Positions 51,408 to 58,775 of a stretch of 64,000 nt of DNA are shown here, piece after piece. Origin of the DNA: Aquibacillus sediminis (GTDB lineage Bacteria; Bacillota; Bacilli; Bacillales; Amphibacillaceae); contig NZ_SZNM01000010.1 in the NCBI RefSeq assembly GCF_005870085.1, positions 1-64,000 of the forward strand. Reading direction: 5' to 3'. The notes beneath the pieces are model-generated. The model searched no databases. It saw only the letters and a program-made list of their open reading frames with translations, and was not told where the DNA came from. Made by a program: the position numbers and the translations under genes. Every line of letters starts with the position of its first letter. Within the stretch, counting starts at the first letter, position 1.

Positions 51408-51511
51408 TTCTTATCATGAGTGGCAGAGGGACAGGCCCGTTGACGTCACAGCAACCTTCCGTATGGAGTGGTGCTACTTCCTGCAGAATAAATTATTCTG
51501 AAAGATAAGAG
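51408..51511 (+). ncRNA. SAM-I riboswitch (S-box) of metNIQ
   Basis: P1 is TCTTATC (51409-51415) with GATAAGA (51504-51510). The core has gagtggcagaggga, ggcccg...cagcaacc and the gtggtgctacttcctgc block. All conserved S-box pieces are present in order. It is followed by a terminator at 51527-51556 and then metN, so methionine uptake is repressed when SAM is abundant. Confidence 0.95.
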
Positions 51512-51526
51512 TTGATATGTATATAG

Positions 51527-51556
51527 ACTCTCTTTCAGGAAAAGAGGGTTTTTTTA
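51527..51556 (+). terminator. Expression-platform terminator of the metNIQ S-box
   Basis: actctcttt pairs with aaagagggt (one G-U), followed by seven T, 16 nt beyond the aptamer and 30 bp before metN. Confidence 0.88.
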
Positions 51557-51586
51557 TTGGCTTAACAGAAAAAAGGGGGGACATCG

Positions 51587-52597
51587 ATGATAACGATTGA
51601 GAATGTCAATAAAGTATACGAAACGAAAACAAGTCGTGTTGTTGGTGTCGATGATGTTTCCCTAGAGATAAAAAAAGGGGAAATATACGGCATTGTTGGC
51701 TACAGTGGAGCTGGAAAAAGTACGCTGCTTCGGTGTATGAATATATTAGAACGCCCAACATCAGGGAAGATCTTCATTGATGAAGTCGATTTGTTAAGTC
51801 TATCAAATAAAGAATTACGAAAAGCGAGACAATCGATCGGAATGATTTTTCAAGGTTTTTTTCTTACTTCGTCTAAAACTGTCTTTGATAATGTTGCATT
51901 TGCTTTGAAGGCGGCTGGTGTTCCTAAAAGTGAGCGAAAAGATAGAGTGCTAGAGTTGCTTGATTTAGTAGGACTAGGTGATAAAGCGAATCAGTATCCA
52001 GCTAAATTAAGTGGTGGCCAAAAACAACGGGTAAGTATCGCTAGGGCGCTAGCGAACAATCCAAAAGTATTACTCTGTGATGAGGCTACTTCAGCACTAG
52101 ATCCAAGTACGACCAAATCGATTTTGGCGTTATTAAAAAAGATTAATAAGGAATTTGGGATAACGATTGTGATTATTACCCATGAAATGGAAGTGGTGAA
52201 AGAAATTTGTGATAAGTGTGCGGTGATGCAAGATGGACAAGTGATTGAACAAGGCTCGTCCTATGAAATATTTGCTAATCCAACCAAGCCATTAACCAAG
52301 CAATTTATCCAAACCGTCCTAAATTTTGAATTACCTGAACAGTTGCTTGAATCGTGCCAAGGGACATTAGTGCAACTGCAATTTAGAGGAAGCATTGCAG
52401 GGGATCCGGTAGTCTCAGATGTGCTACAAAAGTTTCCCGTTCAGGGAAATATCTTGCATGGAAAAGTAGAGTACATTAAGGATACACCATTAGGAATTTT
52501 TATTATGGAATTACTAGGTGACCAGCAAGACGTGAACAATGCGATTGATTATCTGCAACAGCGATTGAAGCAGGTGGAGGTGATCCAACATGCTTGA
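51587..52597 (+). CDS. metN: Methionine ABC transporter ATP-binding protein MetN
   Basis: The ATPase of the MetNIQ importer for methionine. The 336-residue protein has Walker A GYSGAGKST near 38, the signature LSGGQKQRV near 140, Walker B LLCDEATSALD near 160, the switch His in IITHEMEV, and a C-terminal NIL domain (about 260-330) that binds methionine and mediates trans-inhibition. An AAAAAGGGGGG site precedes the ATG. It overlaps metI by 8 bp. Control is by the S-box immediately upstream. Confidence 0.96.
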   Translation: MITIENVNKVYETKTSRVVGVDDVSLEIKKGEIYGIVGYSGAGKSTLLRCMNILERPTSGKIFIDEVDLLSLSNKELRKARQSIGMIFQGFFLTSSKTVFDNVAFALKAAGVPKSERKDRVLELLDLVGLGDKANQYPAKLSGGQKQRVSIARALANNPKVLLCDEATSALDPSTTKSILALLKKINKEFGITIVIITHEMEVVKEICDKCAVMQDGQVIEQGSSYEIFANPTKPLTKQFIQTVLNFELPEQLLESCQGTLVQLQFRGSIAGDPVVSDVLQKFPVQGNILHGKVEYIKDTPLGIFIMELLGDQQDVNNAIDYLQQRLKQVEVIQHA

Positions 52598-53252
52598 TAG
52601 GGTGATTGAAATATTGCCGGAATTAAATGTGGCATTTATCGAAACATTGATCATGGTTGGTATTGGTTTGTTAGTAGCAATTATTCTTGGGTTACCAGTT
52701 GGGATTCTGTTGTATGTCACCGATCGAGGACTTTTTCTCGAAAATCAATTTGTTAAAGGTGTCCTTGGAGTTATCGTTAATTTAATCCGTTCGATTCCAT
52801 TCATTATATTACTTGTTTTCTTATTTCCTTTTACAGAGTTTCTATTGGACAAGACAACAGGGCCATTTGCAGCGTCCGTATCCTTGTCGGTGGCGGCCAT
52901 TCCTTTTTATGCAAGAATTGTAGAATCATCGGCGCGTGAGATTGATAAAGGTGTGATTGAAGCGGCGATTGCAGTTGGTGCTTCTCCATGGATGATTATC
53001 AAAGATATTATTTTACCTGAGACCAAGCCAGGTTTGATCAGTGGTCTAACGATCACGGCAATCAGCTTAATAGGGTATTCTGCGATGGCAGGTACGATTG
53101 GTGGCGGTGGTATAGGTGACTTAGCCATCCGCTATGGGTATTATCGTTATGATAATACGGTCATGTTTACGACTGTGATTGTATTAATTGTATTAGTTCA
53201 ATTTATTCAATACCTTGGTGACTTTATAGCTAAAGCTGTAAATAAACGCTAA
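52590..53252 (+). CDS. metI: Methionine ABC transporter permease MetI
   Basis: The 220-residue membrane subunit with about five helices. The EAA coupling loop is visible as DKGVIEAAIAVGASPWMIIK near residue 128, followed by the helix with ITAISLIGYSAMAGTIGGGG typical of MetI. Its ATG lies in the end of metN (8-bp overlap), with GGAGGTGATCC as ribosome site, so it is translationally coupled. Confidence 0.95.
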   Translation: MLDRVIEILPELNVAFIETLIMVGIGLLVAIILGLPVGILLYVTDRGLFLENQFVKGVLGVIVNLIRSIPFIILLVFLFPFTEFLLDKTTGPFAASVSLSVAAIPFYARIVESSAREIDKGVIEAAIAVGASPWMIIKDIILPETKPGLISGLTITAISLIGYSAMAGTIGGGGIGDLAIRYGYYRYDNTVMFTTVIVLIVLVQFIQYLGDFIAKAVNKR

Positions 53253-53288
53253 GAAAAAATATATTAAACATTAGGGGGACAAAGGAAG

Positions 53289-54131
53289 ATGAAAAAGTAT
53301 TTAGTAACATTTTTATCTGTAGTACTTATTACGGTGTTAGCTGCTTGTGGGTCAAATGAAAGTGCAAGTGGTGAAGAAGAAAATACCGGGGATGAACAAC
53401 AATCGATTACGTTTGGAGCAACGGTAGGACCTTATAGTGATATGGTAACAAAAGCAATTGCACCACTGTTGGAGGAAAAAGGCTATGAAGTATCCAACCA
53501 AGAATTTACCGATTATGTTCAGCCGAATAAGGTGTTAGATAGTGGCGATATTGATGCGAACTTATTCCAACATAAAATTTACATGGAAGCATTTGCTGAG
53601 GAGAATGACTTAGATTTATCAGAAGTAATTGTTGTTCCAACAGCACCAATGGGGTTATATTCGGAGAAATTTGATAGTGTCGATGCAATTGAAGATGGAA
53701 GTACAATTGCGATTGCTAACGATCCTACCAACCTAGCTCGAACGTTAGGAATGCTTGAAGATGAAGGGTTAATTACCATTAGTGAAGATGTGGAAACATT
53801 GACTGCTTCTGTAAATGATATTGCGGAAAATCCTAAAGAGATTAACTTTGTTGAAGTGGAAGCGGCACAATTACCACGATTAGTAGAAAGTGAAGACTTA
53901 TCTGCCGTACCTGGTAACTATGCTCTTGCAGCGGATATGGATTTGTTAGATGCATTAGCGCTGGAAGATATGCCTGATGATTACCGTAACCGTGTTGTTG
54001 TTAATACAGAAGATCTAGATGCACAATTTGCTAAAGATATTAAAGAAGTTGTGGAATCTGATGAGTTTGAAGCAATCATTGATGAACAGTTCCAAGGTTT
54101 TGGTAAACCACAATGGATGTTAGAAGAGTAG
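53289..54131 (+). CDS. metQ: Methionine-binding lipoprotein MetQ
   Basis: The extracellular solute receptor of the importer, anchored by a lipid. The 280-residue protein begins MKKYLVTFLSVVLITVLAAC, with the lipobox LAAC (lipidated Cys20) and a Ser/Glu-rich linker. The NlpA/MetQ core contains TFGATVGPYSDMV, EFTDYVQPNKVLDSGDIDAN, VVVPTAPMGLYSEKF and IAIANDPTNLARTLGML, all characteristic of MetQ. It lies 36 bp after metI and ends the operon, followed by a strong terminator. Confidence 0.96.
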   Translation: MKKYLVTFLSVVLITVLAACGSNESASGEEENTGDEQQSITFGATVGPYSDMVTKAIAPLLEEKGYEVSNQEFTDYVQPNKVLDSGDIDANLFQHKIYMEAFAEENDLDLSEVIVVPTAPMGLYSEKFDSVDAIEDGSTIAIANDPTNLARTLGMLEDEGLITISEDVETLTASVNDIAENPKEINFVEVEAAQLPRLVESEDLSAVPGNYALAADMDLLDALALEDMPDDYRNRVVVNTEDLDAQFAKDIKEVVESDEFEAIIDEQFQGFGKPQWMLEE

Positions 54132-54194
54132 AACATTGAAATATAAGTAGTACCATTTCAGTGGCGAGACATAGGAAATAGCGTACTAATTAGC

Positions 54195-54229
54195 GGGCCA
54201 AATCATACATATGATTTGGCCCTTTTTTT
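54195..54229 (+). terminator. metNIQ terminator
   Basis: A 12-bp perfect stem (gggccaaatcat with atgatttggccc), 4-nt loop and seven T, 63 bp after metQ. Confidence 0.9.
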
Positions 54230-54443
54230 CAATGTGAGACTGTTAAGGGGGATTTTGATCATAATTGTCAAACGATTAAGTTGTTTGTTATTCCTAATAA
54301 TGTTAAGGGTTTCTTTTTTGTTTAATTTCGATTTTGTGATGAATTCTGAATATTCCTGTTAAAATAATGTAAGATTGTGAAGTGATGATCTTAAACGAGG
54401 CAGTGTAGTTGAAGAGGAGAAATTATGATTGGTAGGTGGGGGG
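54230..54443. other. Non-coding region before the accessory islet
   Basis: A+T-rich, with no ORF, repeat or clear operator seen. A possible -10-like ttaaaat near 54360 could serve the downstream lipoprotein gene, but no convincing -35 accompanies it. Confidence 0.35.
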
Positions 54444-54983
54444 ATGAAAAAGTTTTCAATAGTAAGTTTTATCATAGTTATTTTATTTTTAACGGGATGT
54501 AAACAAGATAAATATGATAACAATGATGTTGCTGCAATTGTAAATGATAAGGAAGTCACGGTAGAGGAGATTAGGTGGCTACATAGTTTAGAAGATGAAA
54601 GTTTAGAACAACTCGTAAGAAGTTATGTTAAGGAAGAAATTATGGTTCAAGAAGCCATGAAAATGGGGGTAGATGTATCACACAAGGTAGAAGAGGAGTT
54701 AAAGGGGTATAGTTTACCTGCTGAACCACCACAAGGTAAAGAAAACCCAATTCTCGATTTTTATAAAAAACAGGCAGACAAACTTGATATGTCACCAGAG
54801 GAATATGGCGAATTTTATATTGAAAAGTCAACCGAAAGACGAGAATACACGAAAAAATATATAGAAAATGAGATAGGTAAACCAGCCCAATCAGAGGATA
54901 TTGAGTATCATGATAAATTGAATAAAATGTACGATAATCTTTTAACTAAATATCAAGACAATATCGATATTCTTATAAAATAA
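54444..54983 (+). CDS. Predicted lipoprotein with a SurA/PrsA-like N-terminal helical region
   Basis: A 179-residue secreted lipoprotein: signal MKKFSIVSFIIVILFLTGC with lipidated Cys19, then AAIVNDKEVTVEEIRWL and a run of charged helices (residues 45-165). The pattern of a short beta strand followed by helices (VNDKEVTVEE) resembles the chaperone-like N-domain of SurA/PrsA peptidyl-prolyl isomerases, but no parvulin domain follows. The ATG at 54444 is chosen because GGTGGGGG precedes it. It opens an islet of small exported proteins. Function unknown. Confidence 0.72.
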   Translation: MKKFSIVSFIIVILFLTGCKQDKYDNNDVAAIVNDKEVTVEEIRWLHSLEDESLEQLVRSYVKEEIMVQEAMKMGVDVSHKVEEELKGYSLPAEPPQGKENPILDFYKKQADKLDMSPEEYGEFYIEKSTERREYTKKYIENEIGKPAQSEDIEYHDKLNKMYDNLLTKYQDNIDILIK

Positions 54984-55008
54984 GAAAACGGTATTCCACT
55001 AAAGGGTG

Positions 55009-55067
55009 GCAAATATTGAATAAGGAGTTGTCGATGCGGCAGCTCCTATTGTGCTAAAGGGCAGGTT
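55009..55067. repeat. 59-bp direct repeat, left copy
   Basis: gcaaatattgaataaggagt and the following 39 bp recur almost identically at 55848-55907. A stem aggagttgtc/ggcagctcct lies in the centre. The pair brackets the RDD gene and the 74-aa gene. Confidence 0.8.
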
Positions 55068-55116
55068 TGTTGAAAAAATACATTCAAAGCAATTCTAAAG
55101 AGAGGGGGAGTTTTTT

Positions 55117-55569
55117 ATCAGATTTAATAATCCAGCTGGTTTTTGGAATAGGGTAACTGCACGAATTTTAGATATTATTATTATATCTGTGTCGACAGCT
55201 CTCATTTCAATACCTCTATACGGAGACTTGTATTTGTTTACAGATGTTTATAATTATCGTCTTATTGATTTATCAGGATTCTTGTATGGCATTATATTAC
55301 CTATTATTTGGTGTGGATACACTTTAGGGAGGCGAGTGGTAAGAAATCGGATTGTCGGTATTGATGGTGGTAATGTAGGATTTAGAACAATGCTATTAAG
55401 AGAGATAGTGGCTTCGATTGTTTATGCTCTTACGTTAGGGATTGGTATTATTATAAGTGCTTTTATGGTTAGTATCAGGGAAGATAAACGTGCTATTCAT
55501 GACTTTATTGCTGGTACTTATGTGACAAAGAATGCTTGTCAGAAATCTCCAGAAGAACAGTTCAGCTAA
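55117..55569 (+). CDS. RDD family membrane protein, probable ATC start
   Basis: A roughly 150-residue membrane protein with three helices. RFNNPAGFWNRVTARILDII opens the RDD domain, RIVGIDGGNVGFRTMLLREI is the central motif, and ISIREDK-like sequence with RAIHDFIAGTYVT closes it; the exact segment reads SIREDKRAIHDFIAGTYV. The first in-frame ATG/GTG/TTG is the GTG at 55189, which would delete the first conserved block, but AGGGGGAG lies 7 nt before an ATC at 55117 exactly where homologues begin. I therefore place the start there. Function unknown. Confidence 0.75.
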   Translation: MRFNNPAGFWNRVTARILDIIIISVSTALISIPLYGDLYLFTDVYNYRLIDLSGFLYGIILPIIWCGYTLGRRVVRNRIVGIDGGNVGFRTMLLREIVASIVYALTLGIGIIISAFMVSIREDKRAIHDFIAGTYVTKNACQKSPEEQFS

Positions 55570-55606
55570 CGAGTGCGTTTCTTTAAGAGATAAGTGAGGT
55601 GTTAAT

Positions 55607-55831
55607 ATTAAACAGAAGAAAACATGGAAAAAGATATTGAATACTTTAATTATATTAGGGGCTATAAGCGTTTTTTACTATTATTTCAAAGCTGATGGTG
55701 TAAATCCGAGTAAACATGAACTTACAAAAGAAGAAGTTCAGTTATTTGCAGATTACCATTTAAGGATGGCACAATCACAATTACTTTTGTTTATCCTTAT
55801 TATAATTAGACTCGTATTAAATAAAAAATAA
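55607..55831 (+). CDS. Small membrane protein (74 aa), probable ATT start
   Basis: A 74-residue protein with two hydrophobic segments (ILNTLIILGAISVFYYYF and QSQLLLFILIIIRLVL) around a polar middle GVNPSKHELTKEEVQLFADY. AGTGAGGTG lies 5 nt before an ATT at 55607; the first conventional codon is a TTG at 55637 with no ribosome site. I do not recognise the family. It follows the RDD gene by 37 bp and may be co-transcribed with it; both lie within the 59-bp direct repeats. Confidence 0.6.
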   Translation: MKQKKTWKKILNTLIILGAISVFYYYFKADGVNPSKHELTKEEVQLFADYHLRMAQSQLLLFILIIIRLVLNKK

Positions 55832-55847
55832 TCTTCAACTATAGGAA

Positions 55848-55907
55848 GCAAATATTGAATAAGGAGTTGTCGATGCGGCAGCTCCTATTGTGCTAAAGGA
55901 GCAGGTT
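55848..55907. repeat. 59-bp direct repeat, right copy
   Basis: Same sequence as 55009-55067 except for one inserted A. The internal 10-bp stem is retained. It precedes the next lipoprotein gene by 62 bp, as the left copy precedes the RDD gene by about 50 bp. Confidence 0.8.
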
Positions 55908-55969
55908 AATAAAAATTTGATGAATCTTTTTTTGGTAATGGAACCGTCTAATATATGGGAGGTGTTTAT

Positions 55970-56350
55970 ATGCAAAAGAAATTATTAGTGATAATTTCTG
56001 GAATTCTTTTATTATTATCTGGTTGTTCTTTAAATGATGGTGAATCAGAGAATGAAATACAAAATGATGCCAGTGCAAGCTGGGCATATCCTTTCGTTAA
56101 ATGGGAAAATGAAACCTATGTTGTATCAGAAGAGGAAGTTAAAGAAGATAAATTAGGTCAAGAAATCGGTAAAGTTACTTCATATTCAGACCTTGAAAGT
56201 TCTAACACAAGTGGAAACTTCTCTAATGAATATGAAGTTGGGACAAAGTATTATGAAATCACAGATATTAGCCAAAAAGAAGCAATAGCTATCGAAGTTA
56301 AGAAAGGAAAGTTTATTAAAGCTGTAATTTCTGATAAATGGGAAGAGTAA
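55970..56350 (+). CDS. Predicted small lipoprotein (126 aa)
   Basis: A secreted lipoprotein: signal MQKKLLVIISGILLLLSGC with lipobox LSGC, then an acidic Asn/Glu/Ser-rich linker and a compact beta-rich region containing SWAYPFVKWENETYVVSEEE and VGTKYYEITDISQKEAIAIE. The latter resembles small extracellular domains in Bacillus lipoproteins near other RDD/lipoprotein genes; I do not have a name for it. The ATG at 55970 follows GGGAGGTG. It sits after the second direct repeat and before the toxin-antitoxin remnant. Function unknown. Confidence 0.7.
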   Translation: MQKKLLVIISGILLLLSGCSLNDGESENEIQNDASASWAYPFVKWENETYVVSEEEVKEDKLGQEIGKVTSYSDLESSNTSGNFSNEYEVGTKYYEITDISQKEAIAIEVKKGKFIKAVISDKWEE

Positions 56351-56449
56351 AATTTTCATCTTTGTGAAATAATGCACTTAAACTTATCTTTAATAATTTT
56401 TTGCAGAATAAGAACAAAAATCCATTCTCAAATCGAATAGAGAATATAT

Positions 56450-56846
56450 TTATAGTTTTTCTGTATGACTTTCAATTGTTAAAACAATTTCCTCAAACGT
56501 GTATTTATGATTTACAACATCAACTGTAAAGTCTTGTTCTTCTTCAATACCCATCGTCCAACGAAAATGGTTTACTTTCAAAAAGACAATTAGGGAAGCA
56601 AGAGCTGTTCGCTTATTCGCATTGTGGAAGGCATGGTTCATAGCTATAGATTCAAAAAGTGCGGCACCTTTTTCAAAAATAGTTGGATAAGCATCACTGC
56701 CAAATTCGGATTGCTTTGGTCGGTTAATAGCTGAATCAAGTAGGCTTGGATCTTTGTCCTAAAGGTTCATCAGGAGAATATAGACGAATTTGTACAGTAT
56801 TAATAGCAATGATTTGGTTTGTTGTAAGATAGATGACTTCATCCAT
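56450..56846 (-). pseudogene. Doc-type (death-on-curing) toxin gene, frameshifted
   Basis: Starting at the ATG at 56846 the frame reads MDEVIYLTTNQIIAINTVQI as far as SPDEPLG, then must shift by one base near 56755-56765 to continue as DKDPSLLDSAINRPKQSEFG and the Fic-like motif HAFHNANKRTALASLIVFL. Without a shift it ends at a TGA about 37 codons in. The intact form would be about 131 residues, the usual Doc length. The start overlaps the antitoxin stop by one base (TAATG). Either the toxin is inactivated or the reading has a sequencing error; programmed frameshifting is less likely. Confidence 0.8.
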
Positions 56847-57097
56847 TATCTGTTTACTAACCCTCTAAACGCTTTATCATGCTCATTAATGACATCATTT
56901 AATATATCCATGAACTCTGCATCAACGCCTTCGGGAAGTGTCATCTGCTCTTTTTTTCTTAAAACAATCTTTCCATCTTTAACTTCAACTTGAACATCAT
57001 CACCATGTGTTAAACCGACTTGTTTAAGTAACTCGTTAGGAAGAGTGATTCCAAAACTATTTCTAACTTTTGTAATCTTTCTTTCAAATTGTTCCAA
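56846..57097 (-). CDS. AbrB/MazE/SpoVT-type antitoxin
   Basis: An 83-residue protein with a swapped-hairpin AbrB DNA-binding domain (KITKVRNSFGITLPNELLKQ, then VGLTHGDDVQVEVKDGKIVL) and a C-terminal helix LPEGVDAEFMDILNDVINEH that would bind the toxin. The start is a TTG at 57097 directly after AAGGATGTGATC, a long match to the ribosome-site consensus. It precedes and overlaps the Doc gene, an AbrB-Doc toxin-antitoxin arrangement. A three-half-site repeat lies just upstream as probable autoregulatory operator. Confidence 0.85.
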   Translation of the reverse strand: MEQFERKITKVRNSFGITLPNELLKQVGLTHGDDVQVEVKDGKIVLRKKEQMTLPEGVDAEFMDILNDVINEHDKAFRGLVNR

Positions 57098-57112
57098 AAG
57101 ATCACATCCTTA

Positions 57113-57137
57113 TTATAACTGTTATAACGATTATAAC
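57113..57137. promoter_or_regulatory. Operator of the AbrB/Doc toxin-antitoxin operon
   Basis: TTATAAC T GTTATAA (57113-57127) is a perfect palindrome, and a third half-site TTATAAC follows at 57131. It lies 16 bp upstream of the antitoxin start. Repeated half-sites are typical for cooperative autorepression by antitoxin-toxin complexes. Confidence 0.65.
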
Positions 57138-57229
57138 CTATAAAAAGAGCTAGAAAAAAGTCAATTGGTAAGTGAAATGCTATACTTAAAGTGAAATTTT
57201 TAGTTTAACAAGAAAATATAAAAAAGAGA

Positions 57230-57255
57230 ACGCTTGGACAGTAAATTCCAAGCGT
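57230..57255 (-). terminator. Terminator downstream of the integrase relic
   Basis: An 8-bp perfect stem (acgcttgg with ccaagcgt), with tctctttttt after it on the minus strand. Confidence 0.7.
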
Positions 57256-57368
57256 ATTTTTCTGTCTTTTACTAATGAAAGGGGGGATGTTTACTAATGG
57301 TTGTGTTGTTTTTAATTTAAGTTGCATTTTTCTCCACAAACTCTACCTGTTAGATTTACCGTTAACTT

Positions 57369-57552
57369 TTAATTATCAAAAGTATTTGTTGTAAAACGCT
57401 GTCTGATCTTCCCGCTTAATTGATCATATATTCGGGTTGTTTCACTTTTTTTCGTGTCGGAGTAAGCTCTGAATCACATCAATTGGAGCACCATTATTTA
57501 ACAGCTGGGTAGCATAACTATGCCTCAGTTGATGAAACTGTGCTCCGTTTTA
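57369..57552 (-). pseudogene. Tyrosine recombinase (integrase) C-terminal relic
   Basis: On the minus strand, one frame reads AQFHQLRHSYATQLLNNGAP and IDVIQSLLRHEK; after a run of seven A (one too many, near 57450) another frame continues SETTRIYDQLSGKIRQRF to a stop at 57371-57369. HxLRHSYAT with LLRHEKSETTRIY is the catalytic C-terminal block (Arg, His, Tyr) of XerD/phage integrases. The N-terminal two-thirds is absent, so this is a decayed fragment, suggesting that the islet came from or was invaded by an integrative element. Confidence 0.8.
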
Positions 57553-57610
57553 ATTAAAAACATCATAAAAAAGAGCTGCCGAAACAGCCCTTTGAATATA
57601 AACTAATTAA

Positions 57611-58483
57611 TTATTTCTTAGAAACGGGAATCCAAATTTCACTTTTTACAGATGGAGAAGTTAAATCTTTACTTTTGATTGATAAGATTTCGGGCCCTTC
57701 TGTTACTTGATAGTTGGATGATGGGAACCACTCGGAATAGATTCTTCCCCAAGTTTCCTGTAATGTACTAGGAAAAGGTCCTATTGATTCGAATACCGCC
57801 CATGTTAGGGCAGGAACTTCAAGTTTAGTAAAGTTTTCGGGGCATTCTTGTGTCGTTGCCACTCCAATATACTGATCTAGTTCTCCTGTTTCTTCCATAC
57901 GTCCTTCCGAGAAGTTAGTAGATGCTTGAATGATTCCTTAAGGTTCGATTGTAGACAGTTTTTTTAATTGTTCTATTTTGTCCATTGTCAATGATTGCCA
58001 CATCTCTGTAATTTCCGGATTTTCCCCTTCAAAAACAATCGGTACTCGTTTCATAATTCCAACTAGGTTAAATGCTTGCTTTTGTTCAATTCGATAGTTC
58101 ATTTCGTTTCCCCCTCTAATCGATAATTGAAAGGACATTAATGGATAGGCCTTTAATTGCTTGCCACTGTTTCTTGCTTCTGATGGTGTAACACCGTGTA
58201 AGTGTTGAAAAGCTCTAGTGAATGAGTCTGGTGAGTTATAGCCGTATTTCACCGCGATTTCAATAATTTTTTTGTTGCGATTTTGAAGTTCAAAGGCTGC
58301 TAAACTAAGTCGTCTGCGGCGGATGTATTCTGACAAGGTAATACCAGCAAGGAAAGAAAACATCCTTTTGAAATGATATTCGGAACAATGGGCGATCCTT
58401 GCTACCGCTTTATAGTCTATTTCATTTGTAAGGTTATCCTCGATGTAATTCATTGCATCATTCATCCTTTTAAGTGAGTCCAT
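57611..58483 (-). pseudogene. AraC family regulator with GyrI-like effector domain, interrupted by an in-frame stop
   Basis: From 58483 the AraC-type double HTH is clear: [20 protein letters not shown] near residue 26 and [20 protein letters not shown] near 73, with [13 protein letters not shown] linker leads into an effector-binding (GyrI-like/AraC_E_bind) domain, but a TAA at 57940-57938 stops the frame at codon 182. The same frame continues [20 protein letters not shown] and YIGVATTQ to 57611. Joined, the protein is a normal 290 residues. It is thus a single nonsense mutation; the DNA-binding half might still be made. Confidence 0.85.
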
Positions 58484-58775
58484 CTAATATCCCTCCGTTA
58501 ACCATATAGTAACAGGAATGGAATGTAATTTTCCGACAATCTGTGCACCATTATGTAGGATTCATTCCCCCCTCCCGTCGTATTCGTCTTCAATATAATG
58601 TAGAGTTTTCAACATTGAGTTTTTTATCAAAAATTTGCTGTGCTAGAATATAAGGGTTCATGATATTACATAAACATATAAGAGACAAAAATACTTGCTT
58701 GAAAAATTACTCAAAACAAGCCTTGATATGGTATCTTTATGTAAGACTAAAATTGTCAAAGTGAGGGAAAACTGC

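Noticed and set aside
56450-56846. Programmed ribosomal frameshift in the Doc gene
   Set aside because: No slippery heptamer followed by a clear pseudoknot is visible at the shift; a simple indel in an already decaying islet is more likely.
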